Below the pieces are notes generated by a model. The model saw nothing but the letters and a program-made list of their open reading frames with translations, had not been told where the DNA came from and did no database searches. From Costus lasius (lineage: Eukaryota > Streptophyta > Magnoliopsida > Zingiberales > Costaceae), in assembly GCA_027563935.2 (NCBI GenBank), contig CM050450.1, positions 30,801,439 through 30,865,438 of the forward strand: a stretch of DNA of 64,000 nt. The letters are read 5' to 3'. Shown here one piece after another: positions 22,289 through 33,404 of this stretch. How positions within the stretch are numbered: position 1 is the first letter of the stretch; each line of letters starts with the position of its first letter. The position numbers and the translations under genes are program-made.

Positions 22289-24682
22289 GAACGATGCGTC
22301 AGTATAGCCCTGCATACTGAGCTCTTCCTGTCCCCCATAGACCAAGAACAAATCCTTAGTTCTTCTCAGATACTTTAGGATGTTCTTTACAGCCACCCAG
22401 TGCTGTAGACCTGGATTGGATTGGTATCGGCTGGTAATGCTCACAGCATATGCCACATCTGGTCTAGTACATAACATTGCATACATGATCGATCCTACTG
22501 CCGAAGCATAAGGAATTCGACTCATGTCATCCCTCTCAGCCTGTGTTGTAGGACACTGGCTCTTTGAGAGAGTAAGGCCATGTCTCACTGGAAGGTATCC
22601 TTTCTTGGATTGCTCCATGTAGAACCTCTCTAGTACCTTATCAATGTAAGTACTTTGACTAAGGGCCAAGAGCCTCTTGGATCTATCCCGGTAGATCCTC
22701 ACACCTAGAATATAGGCGGCCTCCCCTAAGTCTTTCATCTCGAAACACTTCCCCAACCATGTCTTCACAGCTTGAAGACTAGGGATGTCGTTTCCGATGA
22801 GCAGTATGTCATCAAAATTCAAGACCAGAAAAATTACCAAGCTCCCACTGAATTTTCTGTATACACAGGCGTCATCTTCGCTTTTGATAAAGCCATAATC
22901 TCTCACGGCCTCATCAGATCGAAGATTCCAACTTCGAGATGCTTGCTTTAATCCATAGATGGACCTCTTTAACCTGCAGACCTTATTAGCCTCTACAGGA
23001 TGGATGAAGCCATCAGGTTGTGTCATATACACATCCTCAGTCAGCTTCCTGTTAAGGAACGCTGTTTTCACATCCATCTGCCATATCTCATAGTCATGAT
23101 ATGCAGCTATAGCAAGCAGAATCCGAATGGATTTAATCATGGCAACTGGCGAGAAGGTTTCATCATAGTCCACCCCGTGGACTTGTTTAAATCCTTTAGC
23201 CACTAGTCTACCCTTATAGGTAACTATTTTGCCATCCATGTCTGTCTTCTTCTTGAAGACCCATTTACACCCTATGGGTTTTACCCCATCAGGCAGCTCA
23301 ACCAAATCCCAGACTTGGTTAGCCGACATGGAATCCATCTCAGATCTCATGGCGTCAAGCCATTTCTCGGAGTCCGGTCCACTGACCGCCTCATCATAGG
23401 TTCTAGGTTCATCCTCAATGATGAAGATCCCATCGTGTTGGGTCGGTAGCGACCCATACCTTTCAGGTGCACGACGAATTCTCCCAGACCTACGCGGGAC
23501 CTGTGTCTGAGCCTCAGGTTGCCTAGCAACCGGTGCAGGTGGCTCAGATTCCATCTCTTTGTCTTGTGCTTGCACTTGGACCTCATCCAAGTCAAACTTC
23601 CTCCCACTAACTTCTTTCATAAGAAATTCTTTCTCTAGAAAGACAGCACCCCGAGCAACAAAAACTTTGTTCTTGGTTGGGACATAGAAGTAGTATCCTT
23701 TAGTTTCCTTAGGATACCCCACAAACACACACTTATCAGATCTAGGTTCTAGCTTGCTAGAATCCTGACGTTTGACATAAGCCTCACATCCCCAGATCCT
23801 GATAAACGTGAGATTTGGGCATCTTCCACTCCATACCTCGTATGGTATTTTGGAGACACTCTTAGATGGAACATTATTCAGTATTAGAGAAGCTGTTTCT
23901 AGTGCATGCCCCCAGAATGATGAAGGTAGAGTTGCATGACTCATCATGGATCGAACCATATCCAATAAAGTTCGATTTCTCCTTTCAGACACACCATTCC
24001 ATTGAGGTGTTCCAGGAGGAGTGAGTTGGGATATGATCCCACACTCTCTCAGATAGTCAAAGAACTCACCACTCAGGTATTCTCCACCTCGATCTGATCG
24101 AAGAGCTTTAATGGATCTTCCAAGCTGGTTCTCTACTTCATTCTTGAACTCCTTGAATTTCTCAAAGGATTCAGATTTATGTCTCATTAAGTAGACATAA
24201 CCATACCTACTGAAGTCATCAGTAAAGGTAATGAAGTAGCTGTACCCTCCTCTGGCTTGTTTATTGAAGGGCCCACACACATCAGTATGTATGAGATCCA
24301 ATAAACCTTCTGCCCTCTCACCAATCTTGGTGAAGGGCGCCTTTGTCATCTTCCCTAATAAATAAGGTTCACAAGTATCAAATTCCTCCAAGGAACTTGA
24401 ATCTAACAATCCGTTTGCATGGAGTTGTTGGATGCGATTCTTGTTTATATGGGCTAATCGACAGTGCCATAGGAAAGCACCAACTGAACCACTCAGTTTG
24501 GTCCTCTTATTGCTTATGTTACAAATAGAACTTTCCATATCCAAGATATATAGACCATTGCACAAAGTACCCTTCCCATAGAACATATTTGAAAATGAAA
24601 AAGAACAGGAGTTCTTATTTATTTCAAATTTAAATCCTTTCCTCGCCAAGCAAGGAATGGATACAATGTTCTTTGTTAGTTC
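22286..24682 (-). pseudogene. Integrase and reverse transcriptase of element C (about 790 codons)
   Basis: One long open frame. Numbering from the TTG codon at 24649: integrase zinc-binding region H62, H67, C93, but Tyr at 96 where the fourth ligand Cys stands in element B. The integrase core has D123, D186 and E222, with exactly 35 residues between the last two. An SGRIRRAPERY linker follows, then RT from about residue 443. The RT catalytic box reads N611-F-D-D in place of Tyr-Ala-Asp-Asp, so both Asp are kept and the two residues before them are changed. The frame ends at the TAG in RNase H. It is entered out of frame from the protease part because of a 7-base insertion at about 24683-24690. 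There is no ATG of its own, so as it stands it could only be made by frameshifting. Confidence 0.93.
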
Positions 24683-25229
24683 TTAGCGAAGGTACACAAA
24701 AGCAATTGTCTAGCTCTAATTGAAGTCCAGAAGGCAAGGAGAGAGTCAAAACGCCTACAGCAACAGCAGCAACCTGTGCCCCGTTTCCAACGCGTAGGTC
24801 AATCTCTCCAAGCCGCACCGATCTACTTTTCTTGAGCCCCTGCATATTTGTACAAATATGAGCTTCACATGCGGTATCCAATACCCATGATATAGAAGTA
24901 GAAAGGTTGACTTCTGTAACATAAATACCTGAGCTAGAAGTTAAGGCCAAGCCTTTCTTCTCCTCATTCTGAAGTTGCCTGCAGTCCCTTCTCCAGTGGC
25001 CCTGCTCGCCACAGTGGAAACACCTTTGTTCCTTTAACTTATTCGCCCTTTTCTTCAGTGCTTTGGTAGGACCTCTGGCACTGCTCTTAGCACGTGCCTT
25101 ACCCTTCTTCTTTATCTTCTTGGTCGCAGGGACCAAAAGAACAGAATTGGGTTTGGTCTTACCCATCTCTCGCTCGGCTGTTTGGAGCATATTCATCAAT
25201 TCCTCCCGTGTGCACTCAATCCGGTTCAT
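24630..25229 (-). pseudogene. Gag C-terminal part, zinc knuckle and protease of element C
   Basis: Middle open piece of 199 residues. It begins in the conserved gag block NRIECTREE and has a strongly basic linker, a CCHC knuckle (CFHCGEQGHWRRDC) and the protease site WVLDTAC, again with Ala in place of Gly as in element A. It then leaves the pol frame at about 24683-24690, where the sequence has 7 extra bases compared with B. Its own upstream link to gag is lost at the frameshift near 25260. Confidence 0.92.
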
Positions 25230-25762
25230 GTTGAAGTTAATGATAAATGGACTGAAGCTGGGGGCAAGGAATGAAGAATAAGATCCACAACCAGCTCGTT
25301 GTCTATGGTGTGTCCCAGTCTCCTGAGATGATCCACATTCCCAATGAGTTTGAGAACATGGGGTCTCACTGGTGCACCTTCAGACAACTTGCACCGAAAG
25401 ACTGCTTTGGCGGTGTCAAATCTCTCAGTTCTAGCCTGAGCCTCGAACATCTGTTTCAGACGAGTAATCATCTGAAAAGCGTTCTGCTCCTCATATTGCA
25501 CCTGCAGTTCAGGTGCCATACTGGCTAGCATAAGACATGCAACCTCCAAAGAGTCATCCTGATGCTTTCTATAAGCATCTCTGTCTGCCGTTCGGGCATT
25601 AGGCGGAGGAGCCGCAGGAAGAGGCTGTTCAAGGACATACAGCTTCTTCTCGAGCTTGAGGACTATCCTCAAATTCCGATGCCAGTCCATAAAGTTAGTT
25701 CCAACTAACTTATCCTTATCAAGGAGTGATCGCAGTGATAATCCGCCAGTGTTCGTAGCCAT
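25226..25762 (-). pseudogene. Gag N-terminal part of element C (178 codons)
   Basis: It starts at the ATG at 25762 (MATNTGGLSLRSLLDKDKL) and is colinear with gag of element A through the RIVLKLEKKLYVLE and ARTERFDTAKAVF blocks (UBN2/DUF4219-type gag). After the HSLPP motif it leaves the conserved frame because one base is missing near 25258-25264, in a run of C on the coding strand. The product would stop after 178 residues, lacking the zinc knuckle. Confidence 0.93.
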
Positions 25763-27410
25763 TGTTCTACAACACCCAAGAAGAACAGATTAGTACTACT
25801 TCGAATCATTTAAACTGGACTTGTTTTAAATGACCATGGCTCCCACTATTCTATATTCGAATTGACAACCCACAAAGTCAATCGGGAAGTTTAAAACTTC
25901 CTAGTGAGATGGGATCCTTATTTCACATGAGGCTTCGCGTCCCACGAGGGTGGGATGAGATGCACAAAGTAACCCATGTTTCCTAAGGTGGGCGCGCCGG
26001 CCGGTTGCTCCAAGCAACTCCCCTTGTTGAGACAGTCTGGGCATTTCATGTCCAGCGAGGGCTGGATACAACATGAAACCTTTACCTCTCAACGATGCCT
26101 CTAGACTTTCACCATGTGCCCAGCACATGTGAACTTCTAGTCAAGTCCATTCCTAACCGTTATGCCCAGGGCCAACGAGTTTCCTTGCGAAGGCACGTCC
26201 AGGTTAAAACTGGACTGGGAAACCATTGCCACCACGCACTTTCTAAAGATAAGTGGGTGTGTCCCACGAGGGTGGGAAATAATTCACAACACCACTGATC
26301 GATAGCTTAGTGAGGGCTACGCGTTAGAAGGCTACCAGACTTGATATTTTAATTAAGGGTTTTTGTTTAAGGTCTCATCATCTTAGTTTTATCTTATGTC
26401 TATCTTTACAGGCATGCAATCCTATAGTGATAACATAACGGTAAAACATTTCAGGCATGCTTCTGCAGATAATAAAAGCAGTAAAGGATGATGTGATCAT
26501 ATCCTATACAAGACATTGAACCAATCCATGCCATGAAATAGGTTCAACTCCTGTCCTAGAACTCAAGCCCCAAAAAAAAAAACTAGACCTAACCTAGCCG
26601 ACCTCTAGCTTGACCTTCAAGGTTGGCTCCAAGGTCCTTCTCTCATGGTTTAGCTCTCAAACCATAGAGGAATACTTTCGAAGTTCCCCATAGGTTCGGC
26701 CAATGCCATGGTCTTCCTCCAAGGAAGGTGCGCCACCATGCAAGGGGAGAAGACCTTTTTCGCCACCAAGCAACCAAGCACCAGCTTGCATGCGCCACCT
26801 TGCATGCTTGCGCCATCAAGCAAGATGCGAGCATCAAGGTCCAAGAAGGATGCGCCTAGCCCTTGATCTTCCTCTTAATTTTTACAAAAATAATGAAAAA
26901 GATGGCACGCAGGCCGCACAAGGATACATCGCAGGCATGCAAGAGGGGGGCTTGACTAATGATCACAACACCATGCACAATCAAGGTATTTACTCATGCA
27001 ATTCTACATGCTCATGAAAAACATAAAATCTGAAATTTTACTTTTTCACAAAACCAGTTTCTTTTTCTCATCTTCTTCTCACAAGTCTTTTGGTTTATTG
27101 CAATTTATTTTTCATGATGATTTCAGAGATCCATTCGGCTGGCAATTATGTCAGATCAAGAGACTTGGCCAGTCCGAAGACACAATGCCCGTCCTACTTG
27201 ACAAAATTACGTGCGCCTTTGATCTTTAAATCAAACAAGAAAAATAGTCCAAATATCCAAAAGAGATTGAGAGGATGATAGAAACAAGAAACCCTAATTT
27301 TTCTACTTTTAGAAAAATCGATTGCCATGCATCATGCTATTTACGAAAATAGAGATATGACATGTGAGCATAGAAGAAAAGCATAAAACATCGTTCGAGT
27401 TTTGCAAGTA
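25763..27410 (-). other. Leader of element C
   Basis: About 1.65 kb without a gene. It contains the three-hairpin module (own entry). The stretch before the primer site has an A run at 26571-26582. Confidence 0.75.
25941..26295 (-). promoter_or_regulatory. Three-hairpin module in the leader of element C
   Basis: H1 25941-25954: CCCAC/GTGGG. H2 26044-26078: outer stem UUUCAUG/CAUGAAA, bulge UUGUA, inner stem UCCAGC/GCUGGA. H3 26253-26295: inner stem UCCCAC/GUGGGA inside a longer outer stem of GUG-rich and CAC-rich arms. All three have the loop CCUC in the RNA sense. They lie about 180, 285-315 and 490-530 bases before gag. Function not known. Confidence 0.72.
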
Positions 27411-27411
27411 C

Positions 27412-27422
27412 CTCTGATACCA
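27412..27422 (-). other. Primer-binding site of element C
   Basis: The minus strand reads TGGTATCAGAG, matching initiator tRNA-Met, one base from the 5' LTR end at 27424. Confidence 0.93.
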
Positions 27423-27423
27423 C

Positions 27424-29380
27424 TGTTGGGAAACCCCGGGGACATTTTACAATTTTTCAGAGTTATGGACATACATTTTTCGCAGCGGAAGAATGTCCCC
27501 GAAACAGGCCAGTCCCAAAAACCCAGTGAAGATCGCATGCAAGGGAGTCGACACGATGAGTTAGGAACTACCTTAAGAGCAATGTAGAGCGATGTCGATG
27601 AAGGCGCCCAAGTGTTCGCCCTCTGCAGTCTCGCACACACGGATCTCTTGAGTTCTCTTCTTCCACGCCCGGTGCTAGCCTCGGGAAGAAGATCCAAGCC
27701 TTAGGGAGAAACTCTACTTCACTTGCGCCACCAAGAGGGATGATGCGCCAAGAGAAGAAGGAAGACTATCCAAAAACGCCAAGCACTAATGTTCCTTGCG
27801 CCAAGAGGAAAGGAGGAAGTGGCTTGCGGTTATGGAAGAAGGAAGATGCGCCCTTGCTCCAAGCACTCGCCCCTCTCCTTGTGTTCACGCCTTCAAGTAT
27901 TAATTACACACAAGAGGGGGCGACTACGGTCATATTTATAGGGCAAGAGGCGGTTAGGGTAATGGCTAGGATCATGACAAGTGTAGGGCTAGGATGAGGA
28001 GGTTTGAGATAAGGAAAGTCTCCAAGACATTTCCATAATTCTCATTCAACCTTACCTTTTGTTCCCACGCCTTTCCTTGTGCGCCAAGGCCTTGCCTTGC
28101 GCCTCAAGCAATGCCATAGAGGCATGCATTCCATTCTAGGAAGAGAGGGGGAGGCGCCCTTTACTTCCATAATGAAGCAAAGGCGCCAACATGACCCCAT
28201 TATGCCCCTAGGCGCCTAATGGTTCATGTTTCTCCCCATTATACCCTTTTAGCCTCTCATCTCTTCATGAGAACTTGTTATTGGGCCTCATTGGATAATG
28301 AGCTAGCGCAAACATCATTGCATAGGTTGATTAAGCACTTGGATCCAATCCAATGCATCCCTAATCCAAATGTGACCAACCATGGTCAAATACGGGTCAA
28401 CCTGCCAAAAATGAAGTTTGGCTTCAATAACATTCTTCCATCTCATCAGGCCCATTGGCGCTGATGAAATCTCCCAATTAGATCCGAGTTATCCAATAAC
28501 TCGATCATAAGGCTTCCCGATCAATACGAGAACTCAAGTATCAAGGTGTGCGACCCTGTAGGTTCCTCTGACGCTGGCAGTGCTGATCAAAGGTCATCAC
28601 AAGCAGTGAGTGGCACCTAGCAGTGCATCGCTGCTACCCAGGTCGTTGGAATGGATATCGACATCGACATCCCCATCATCGCAACTAGGTACAAATGCAT
28701 TACAATCTCTTTGCTGTACTGATATCCGATTGGACAAGTGTGTCACCACTTGTTTTCATCCAATCACATGGCTATGACTAAAACAGGTTCTTACCTGGGT
28801 ATGGCCATACACTCTCAGTCATAGAACCATAAAGGAGCTCCATGGATATCATACTTCCTTAGGGAAGGGGCAAATCCTATGTCTGTCCATTGATCTTCTC
28901 ATATGGGTCGTGACATGCTCAATAACAACCGTTATGACCTCCCAGCTACGGCAAGGTGTTAGGTTGTATCAAAGCAAGTCCCTAACCATATAGAATGATT
29001 AATGACCTCAAGTCAAGGGATCAATGCATCTCCTGTCACTTATGAGGATAACTCATGACACCAAGTCATAGCCTCATAGCGGGTCTATCCAATATATCCC
29101 CAATGATATACCCATGTGTCTGCGTTAGCACCACGTGCCTAACCAGCCCACATACCAGTCTCACAAGTACCATAACTGTCCCATATCCACTAAGGTACAT
29201 CGACTGGGGATTATAATTCGAGCACAGATCCAATCTGTCTCCAGGGACATTATCATGTAAGTACACAATCGCAGGTGTAGTCAAACAATGATAACGACAA
29301 TGCCAGAATGATATATAAATATCAGTGTCAAGTAGTACATAAGTTGACCAAAACTAGGTCCTAGGGCATATACACCAACA
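27424..29380 (-). repeat. 5' LTR of element C (1957 bp)
   Basis: Same ends and length as the 3' LTR. It is flanked on the right by AATAG. Confidence 0.96.
27932..27940 (-). promoter_or_regulatory. TATA box in the 5' LTR of element C
   Basis: The minus strand reads TATAAATAT after CTCTTGCCC. S1 has a TATA box in the same context, so transcription of C likely starts about 30 bases further along the minus strand, near 27905. Confidence 0.6.
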
Positions 29381-29616
29381 AATAGCAAACAGGAGAACTT
29401 GACCCACCGGAGGCGGTGGGATTTACTTCTTGTAAACTGAGAACGATTACAACCAATAGGTGAGGCAGCTAGACCGAGCCAAGGATCACACACCTTGCTC
29501 GTCATTCTAACGTCCCCACAAACTCTTGAGTCAAGGCACCAACATCACTCTCGAAACACACCGCGAGCCAATCTATCACACAAGAAGAGCTGAAAACGAA
29601 GCTAGACCCTTGCCTC

Positions 29617-29625
29617 CCTTTTATA
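29617..29625 (-). promoter_or_regulatory. TATA box of the G0 LTR
   Basis: The minus strand reads TATAAAAGG, about 1.2 kb into the LTR, between the palindrome array (U3) and the insertion point of element C. Confidence 0.5.
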
Positions 29626-30129
29626 AGATAAGGGAGGGAGGATGAGACAAAATAAATCCTACCAACTCTATGTCAAAAGCTATTGGAAGGTTCTAATAAC
29701 TCCCCAACATCCTAAAAGATGAAAAGCATAGTAGAAAAGACAAAGACGCTGGCAGAAAAGACAAGGGACTGACAGGGAATCAAATCATAACAACTTTCGC
29801 AGCTGGTCCGGCACTTTGAATGGGCTGCGCTTGGGCTAGATGCCTTGGGCCATATGGGCCATCTAAATAATTTCGGAGTAGGCTACGATGAAGCAGCAAA
29901 AGTGGCTGGTAGTGGGCTAGTTCATGGTGGTGTGGGCTAACTTTTGTGTCGAATTGGATAGCATGTTGTTGTACCAGCTAGGAGTTGGTTATTCGGTCCT
30001 TTGCAGAAATAAACCCATAAGTTGTATGGGCTCCGTATGGGTGGAGGACGGGCTAATAACCACATATATTACTCTGGAGGAATGCTGGGATGGAGTGAGC
30101 GTCGAAGGGCCTTCTAATTTGGTAGTTTG

Positions 30130-30770
30130 GGCACTTCTGGGCACTTCATGGGCAGGCCATGAACATCTTCACGGCCATGATGTCCTTCGGGTTGGGGAGA
30201 CTTGTCATTTTTGTCTACGTTCGGTGACTTCATCAGCTAGCCATGAAACTGATTACGGCCGTGATCATCTTCCAGAGACATTATGGGTTAGCGTGATCGT
30301 AATTACGGGCGTGATCTGGATGCTAGAAATCCACAGAAGACTTCACAGGCGGGCTGTGATGATCTTCACGGGCATGATGAGGATGCTGGAAATCCACTTA
30401 AGACATTATAGGCGTGATATGATCATCTTCATGAGTGTGATGAGGATGCTAGAAATCCACATAAGACTTCACAGGTTGGCCATGATCATCTTCATGGGTG
30501 TGATCTCTTCTTGCGAATTTTTTGAACTTCATAGAAGGCTTCATAGGCTGGCCGTGATCGTCTTAACGGTCGTGATCTCTTTCGGTGATTTTCTAAACTT
30601 CACAGAACGCTTCATGGCTGGGCAGTGACATTGGTTACGGGCGAGATCGGTCATTACCGGCATGCCCTAATCATCTTCACAGCCGTGACGTTTGGTGGCG
30701 ATGTTCTCGCTTTCTTCCAAACTCTTCATGGGCAGGCCATGATCATCTTCACGGCCGTGATGAGCAAAAA
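30130..30770. repeat. Palindrome array in the U3 part of the G0 LTR
   Basis: About ten imperfect units at 50-75 bp spacing around TGATCATCTTCACGGCCGTGAT, for example at 30155, 30245, 30300, 30350, 30412, 30478, 30552, 30655 and 30735. Each unit contains one or two short palindromes such as CACGGCCGTG or CATGATCATC. A 234-codon open frame through it (29924-30628) is a by-product of the repetition. Confidence 0.75.
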
Positions 30771-30836
30771 TTTTTGCGTGGGCAGAATTTTCTATGTCAT
30801 CATCAGGGGCTAAGTCTTCCATTGCATCAATCCCCC

Positions 30837-31578
30837 CTAGTTTGAAAAGTTCACCGGAGGAGAACTTAGTGGATGCTCATCATTGTAAAGGGGTTCCTTA
30901 AGCGGGCCGTGGAAGGGAAGGATGTCTACCACGTTGAACAGTTGGTTGATTCCCATGCTCGCCGGTAGAACGAGGACATAGGCTTTGGAGCCTACTCGCC
31001 GCACAACCGCATAGGGCCCAATGTACCGTGGCTGGAGCTTAAAGTGCGCTCGGTTGGACACTCGCTCTGGGTGGATGCACACCCTTACGAATTCACTTAC
31101 AGAATTATGTTGTGGCCTACAGAGTTCGTTAGCCCTTGTAGCATTACGAGTGTTGCCTAAAAAGATACGATATTGAACTTTCTCATGCAAACTAGCTACA
31201 TGATGAGCGAAGGTGTACGCATGTTCAGATAAATGGGACTCCATAGGTAGGTCATGCAAGTCAATGGGTTTATGGGGTTGTTGTCCAAGGACCACCTAGA
31301 AGGGACTAAGACCGGTATACCTATTGACCGCACTATTGTACATGAATTCCGTTGTAGCGAGCACAGTATCTCAAGATCTAGGGTGTTCACCCACAAGGCA
31401 TCGGAGCAAATTGCCCAAGCTCTGGTTTACCAACTTGGTCTGGCCGTCGATTTGCGGGTGCTACGTCGTGGAAAATTTCAGAGTGGTCCCTAAGAGTGCC
31501 CAAAGTGAGCACCAGAAATGGCTCACGAAACGAGTGTCATGGTCGGGCACAATGGCCAAAGGGAGACCATGGAGGTGG
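30837..31578 (-). pseudogene. Integrase core end and C-terminal part of gypsy element G0
   Basis: Minus-strand Ty3-gypsy integrase. The core has [10 protein letters not shown] and HPQIDGQTK, then TEFMYNSAVNRYTGLSPF, a linker, and the C-terminal domain with RPQHNSVSEFVRV, FKLQPRYIGPYAVVRRVG and FNVVDILPFHG, ending at the stop 30837-30839, seven bases before the polypurine tract and LTR. The residue after GQT is Lys, codon AAG at 31434-31436, where gypsy integrases carry the catalytic Glu. Stops interrupt the core, so it is dead. The last 152 codons are open. The upstream part continues beyond solo LTR S3. No chromodomain is evident. Confidence 0.88.
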
Positions 31579-31583
31579 ACTAC

Positions 31584-33105
31584 TGATGCGTCTGCAAGTG
31601 CACGGATTTATCGAAGTAATAAAAAGATTATCGTTTCCAACGAGGATCTGGTGGTGAAGTACCGATTACATGATCGATCTATAGCTAGACGATTCAAATG
31701 GTGTTTTTGTTTGGAAGCATCTAGTACGAGAAAACAAAAAGGTAATTTTTAGGGTTTAAATCAATATGCAAAAGGTCAGGACTCGGGGTTTCACCACACT
31801 CACAATTATGAATTATAGCAAAATAAATTCTTTGAAAAGAAAAAATAAAGTGTTGAAAGGGATTTTTCCTAAGGTATAGATTACCTTCTCCCGAAGCGTA
31901 ATCCAGTGCCTATTCATATCAATCCCCTACTCTTGTGATAATTAACATGAATAGACCCATTAAGTTCTATGAAAAATCATGAAATCCATCAAACGAATCC
32001 AAACTACTCTCGTGATTGGATTCGTAGGTTTGAAAAGAATAGTTCTAACATTGCAACTCACCTCCTGGTCTTCTCACAACGTCTAAGACGTAAACATACT
32101 TAATTAGAGTAAATCACATAAATAAACACAATTCTAATTAAATCAACTCTATAAAATTCATGTCAAAGATTTAAACAATAAGTTTAATCAATAAATCATG
32201 AATGAGCTACACCCCTAATCTTGAAAATAAGTTGACACGCTCATGTTCAAAGCAAACAGCATGTTCATCGATGAAAATTGCATGAAAACTCAATAAGATT
32301 ACAAGACAACACTAGAAAGGTAATTGGAAATCATTATCCTCGATCTGGAGATGAAGAAAGAATGTTTAATTCCTCATTTGCGTGATCTTCCTGCTCGAAT
32401 TTTGCCTAGAAAATTGATTTTCGCCTAGTCGCCGCCTCTGTTCGTGTTCGTGCGTAGAAGCCCCCTAAACCCTTCCAAAATCCTTCCTTTTATAGTTTAA
32501 CCAGTGTAAAACACATCTAGGAAGGCTTCTACAAAGTTTGGTTCAATTCTGACTCGATTCTGGGTCGAATCAAGTGAAAAACATGAAGGGGTGAAAAAAG
32601 TCACAAGCGGTGAACTATTTACGGCCACGAGTGTGAATTTTTCTATTTTTGCACATAAGTGTTTTTATAGCCCATGAATATATTCACAGCCACAGGTGTG
32701 AAAGTTGCATTTGACCTCCGTTTTGCCTCAATTTTGACATCAACCTCGTCTTTTCATCATGAATCATCCCGTGGCATCAAAACTCATAAAATGCATCATT
32801 TTGAGTAATATTCACGGCCCATGAAAGATTCACAGGTGCAATCATGAATATTGTGTTTGGCCTCCATTTCACTCCAAATTTGTTGTGCGACCTTGTAATT
32901 TCCTTAGGAATTGTGCTATGGCCTTAAAACTCGCAAAATCTATCATTTTTATGTCATTTTACCTACATTTTCATAAAAACCAAGAAAAGTGAATATTTCA
33001 TGTACAAGTGAAGTAAAAACACTAAAAATTAGTATAAAATAAGAAAATAAGCCCAAAGTATCATATAAAATACTGGAAAAAATATGATTTAAATGCAACT
33101 CATCA
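31584..33105 (-). mobile_element. Solo LTR S3 of a gypsy element (1522 bp)
   Basis: Plus-strand ends are TGATGCGTCTGCAAGTGCAC and TGCAACTCATCA, with ACTAC duplicated at 31579-31583 and 33106-33110. It lies inside the G0 integrase gene. The minus orientation is set by the U5-like end TTATTACTTCGATAAATCC (minus sense) and by a TATAAAAGG on the minus strand at 32486-32494. The palindromic words TTCACAGCC and TTCACGGCCCATGAA occur at 32610-32860. Confidence 0.95.
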
Positions 33106-33110
33106 ACTAC

Positions 33111-33346
33111 CTCCTTGACAATGAGGTGAGCCATGTGGGACACATCCGCCATCCTATAGCAGGGGATGAAATGTGCCATCTTTGAAAATCGATCCACAAC
33201 GACATAGACAGAATCAAACCTAGACGTGCTGCGAGGTAACCCAAGGATGAAGTCCATGCTGAGGTCACGCCATGGACCTCCCGAAATGGGCAACAGGGTA
33301 AACAGATCTATGTTCGGTGGATGGGGTTTGGCCATCTAGTAGGTGC
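33111..33346 (-). pseudogene. Integrase N-terminal and first core part of gypsy element G0
   Basis: The minus strand carries the block [15 protein letters not shown] with the first catalytic Asp, then FDSVYVVVDRFSKMAHFIPC, typical of Ty3-gypsy integrase. It runs into the S3 insertion at 33110 and resumes at 31578. The zinc-binding region should lie to the right but is replaced from 33347 by an unrelated LTR end. Confidence 0.85.
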
Positions 33347-33404
33347 CTGATGTGTCCACAAGTGCATGGATACTCAAAGTAATAAAAGATATCGAACCTA
33401 GAGG
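33347..33404 (-). repeat. Terminal fragment of a gypsy LTR
   Basis: Starts TGATGTGTCCACAAGTGCAT. In the minus sense it ends with the U5-type string also seen in S3, L1-L3 and G3 (TTATTACTTTGAGTATCCAT, then GCACTTGTGGACAC). It is cut off where the G1 internal sequence begins. Confidence 0.6.

Larger units (their letters stand above)
19858..29380 (-). mobile_element. Ty1-copia element C, structurally complete (9523 bp)
   Basis: Minus-strand element with two LTRs of exactly 1957 bp each, polypurine tract, gag-pol, leader and tRNA-Met primer site, flanked by AATAG (19853-19857 and 29381-29385). Comparing the LTRs by eye I find about 29 substitutions, near 1.5%, mostly transitions. The insertion is therefore recent, yet gag-pol has two frameshifts and one nonsense change plus altered key residues. 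It sits in the LTR of G0. Confidence 0.97.
29386..30829 (-). repeat. LTR of gypsy element G0, 5'-terminal part (right of element C)
   Basis: In the minus sense the LTR starts TGATGCAATGG at 30829, next to the polypurine tract AGGGGGGAT. A TATA box (TATAAAAGG in the minus sense) is at 29617-29625. The U3 half holds a palindrome array (30130-30770). It continues left of element C at 19476-19857. Confidence 0.7.

Noticed and set aside
29924..30628. 234-codon plus-strand ORF with repeated RRLHR and MIIF motifs
   Set aside because: It lies in the palindrome array of the G0 LTR and is antisense to G0; its repeats follow the DNA array and no domain is visible.
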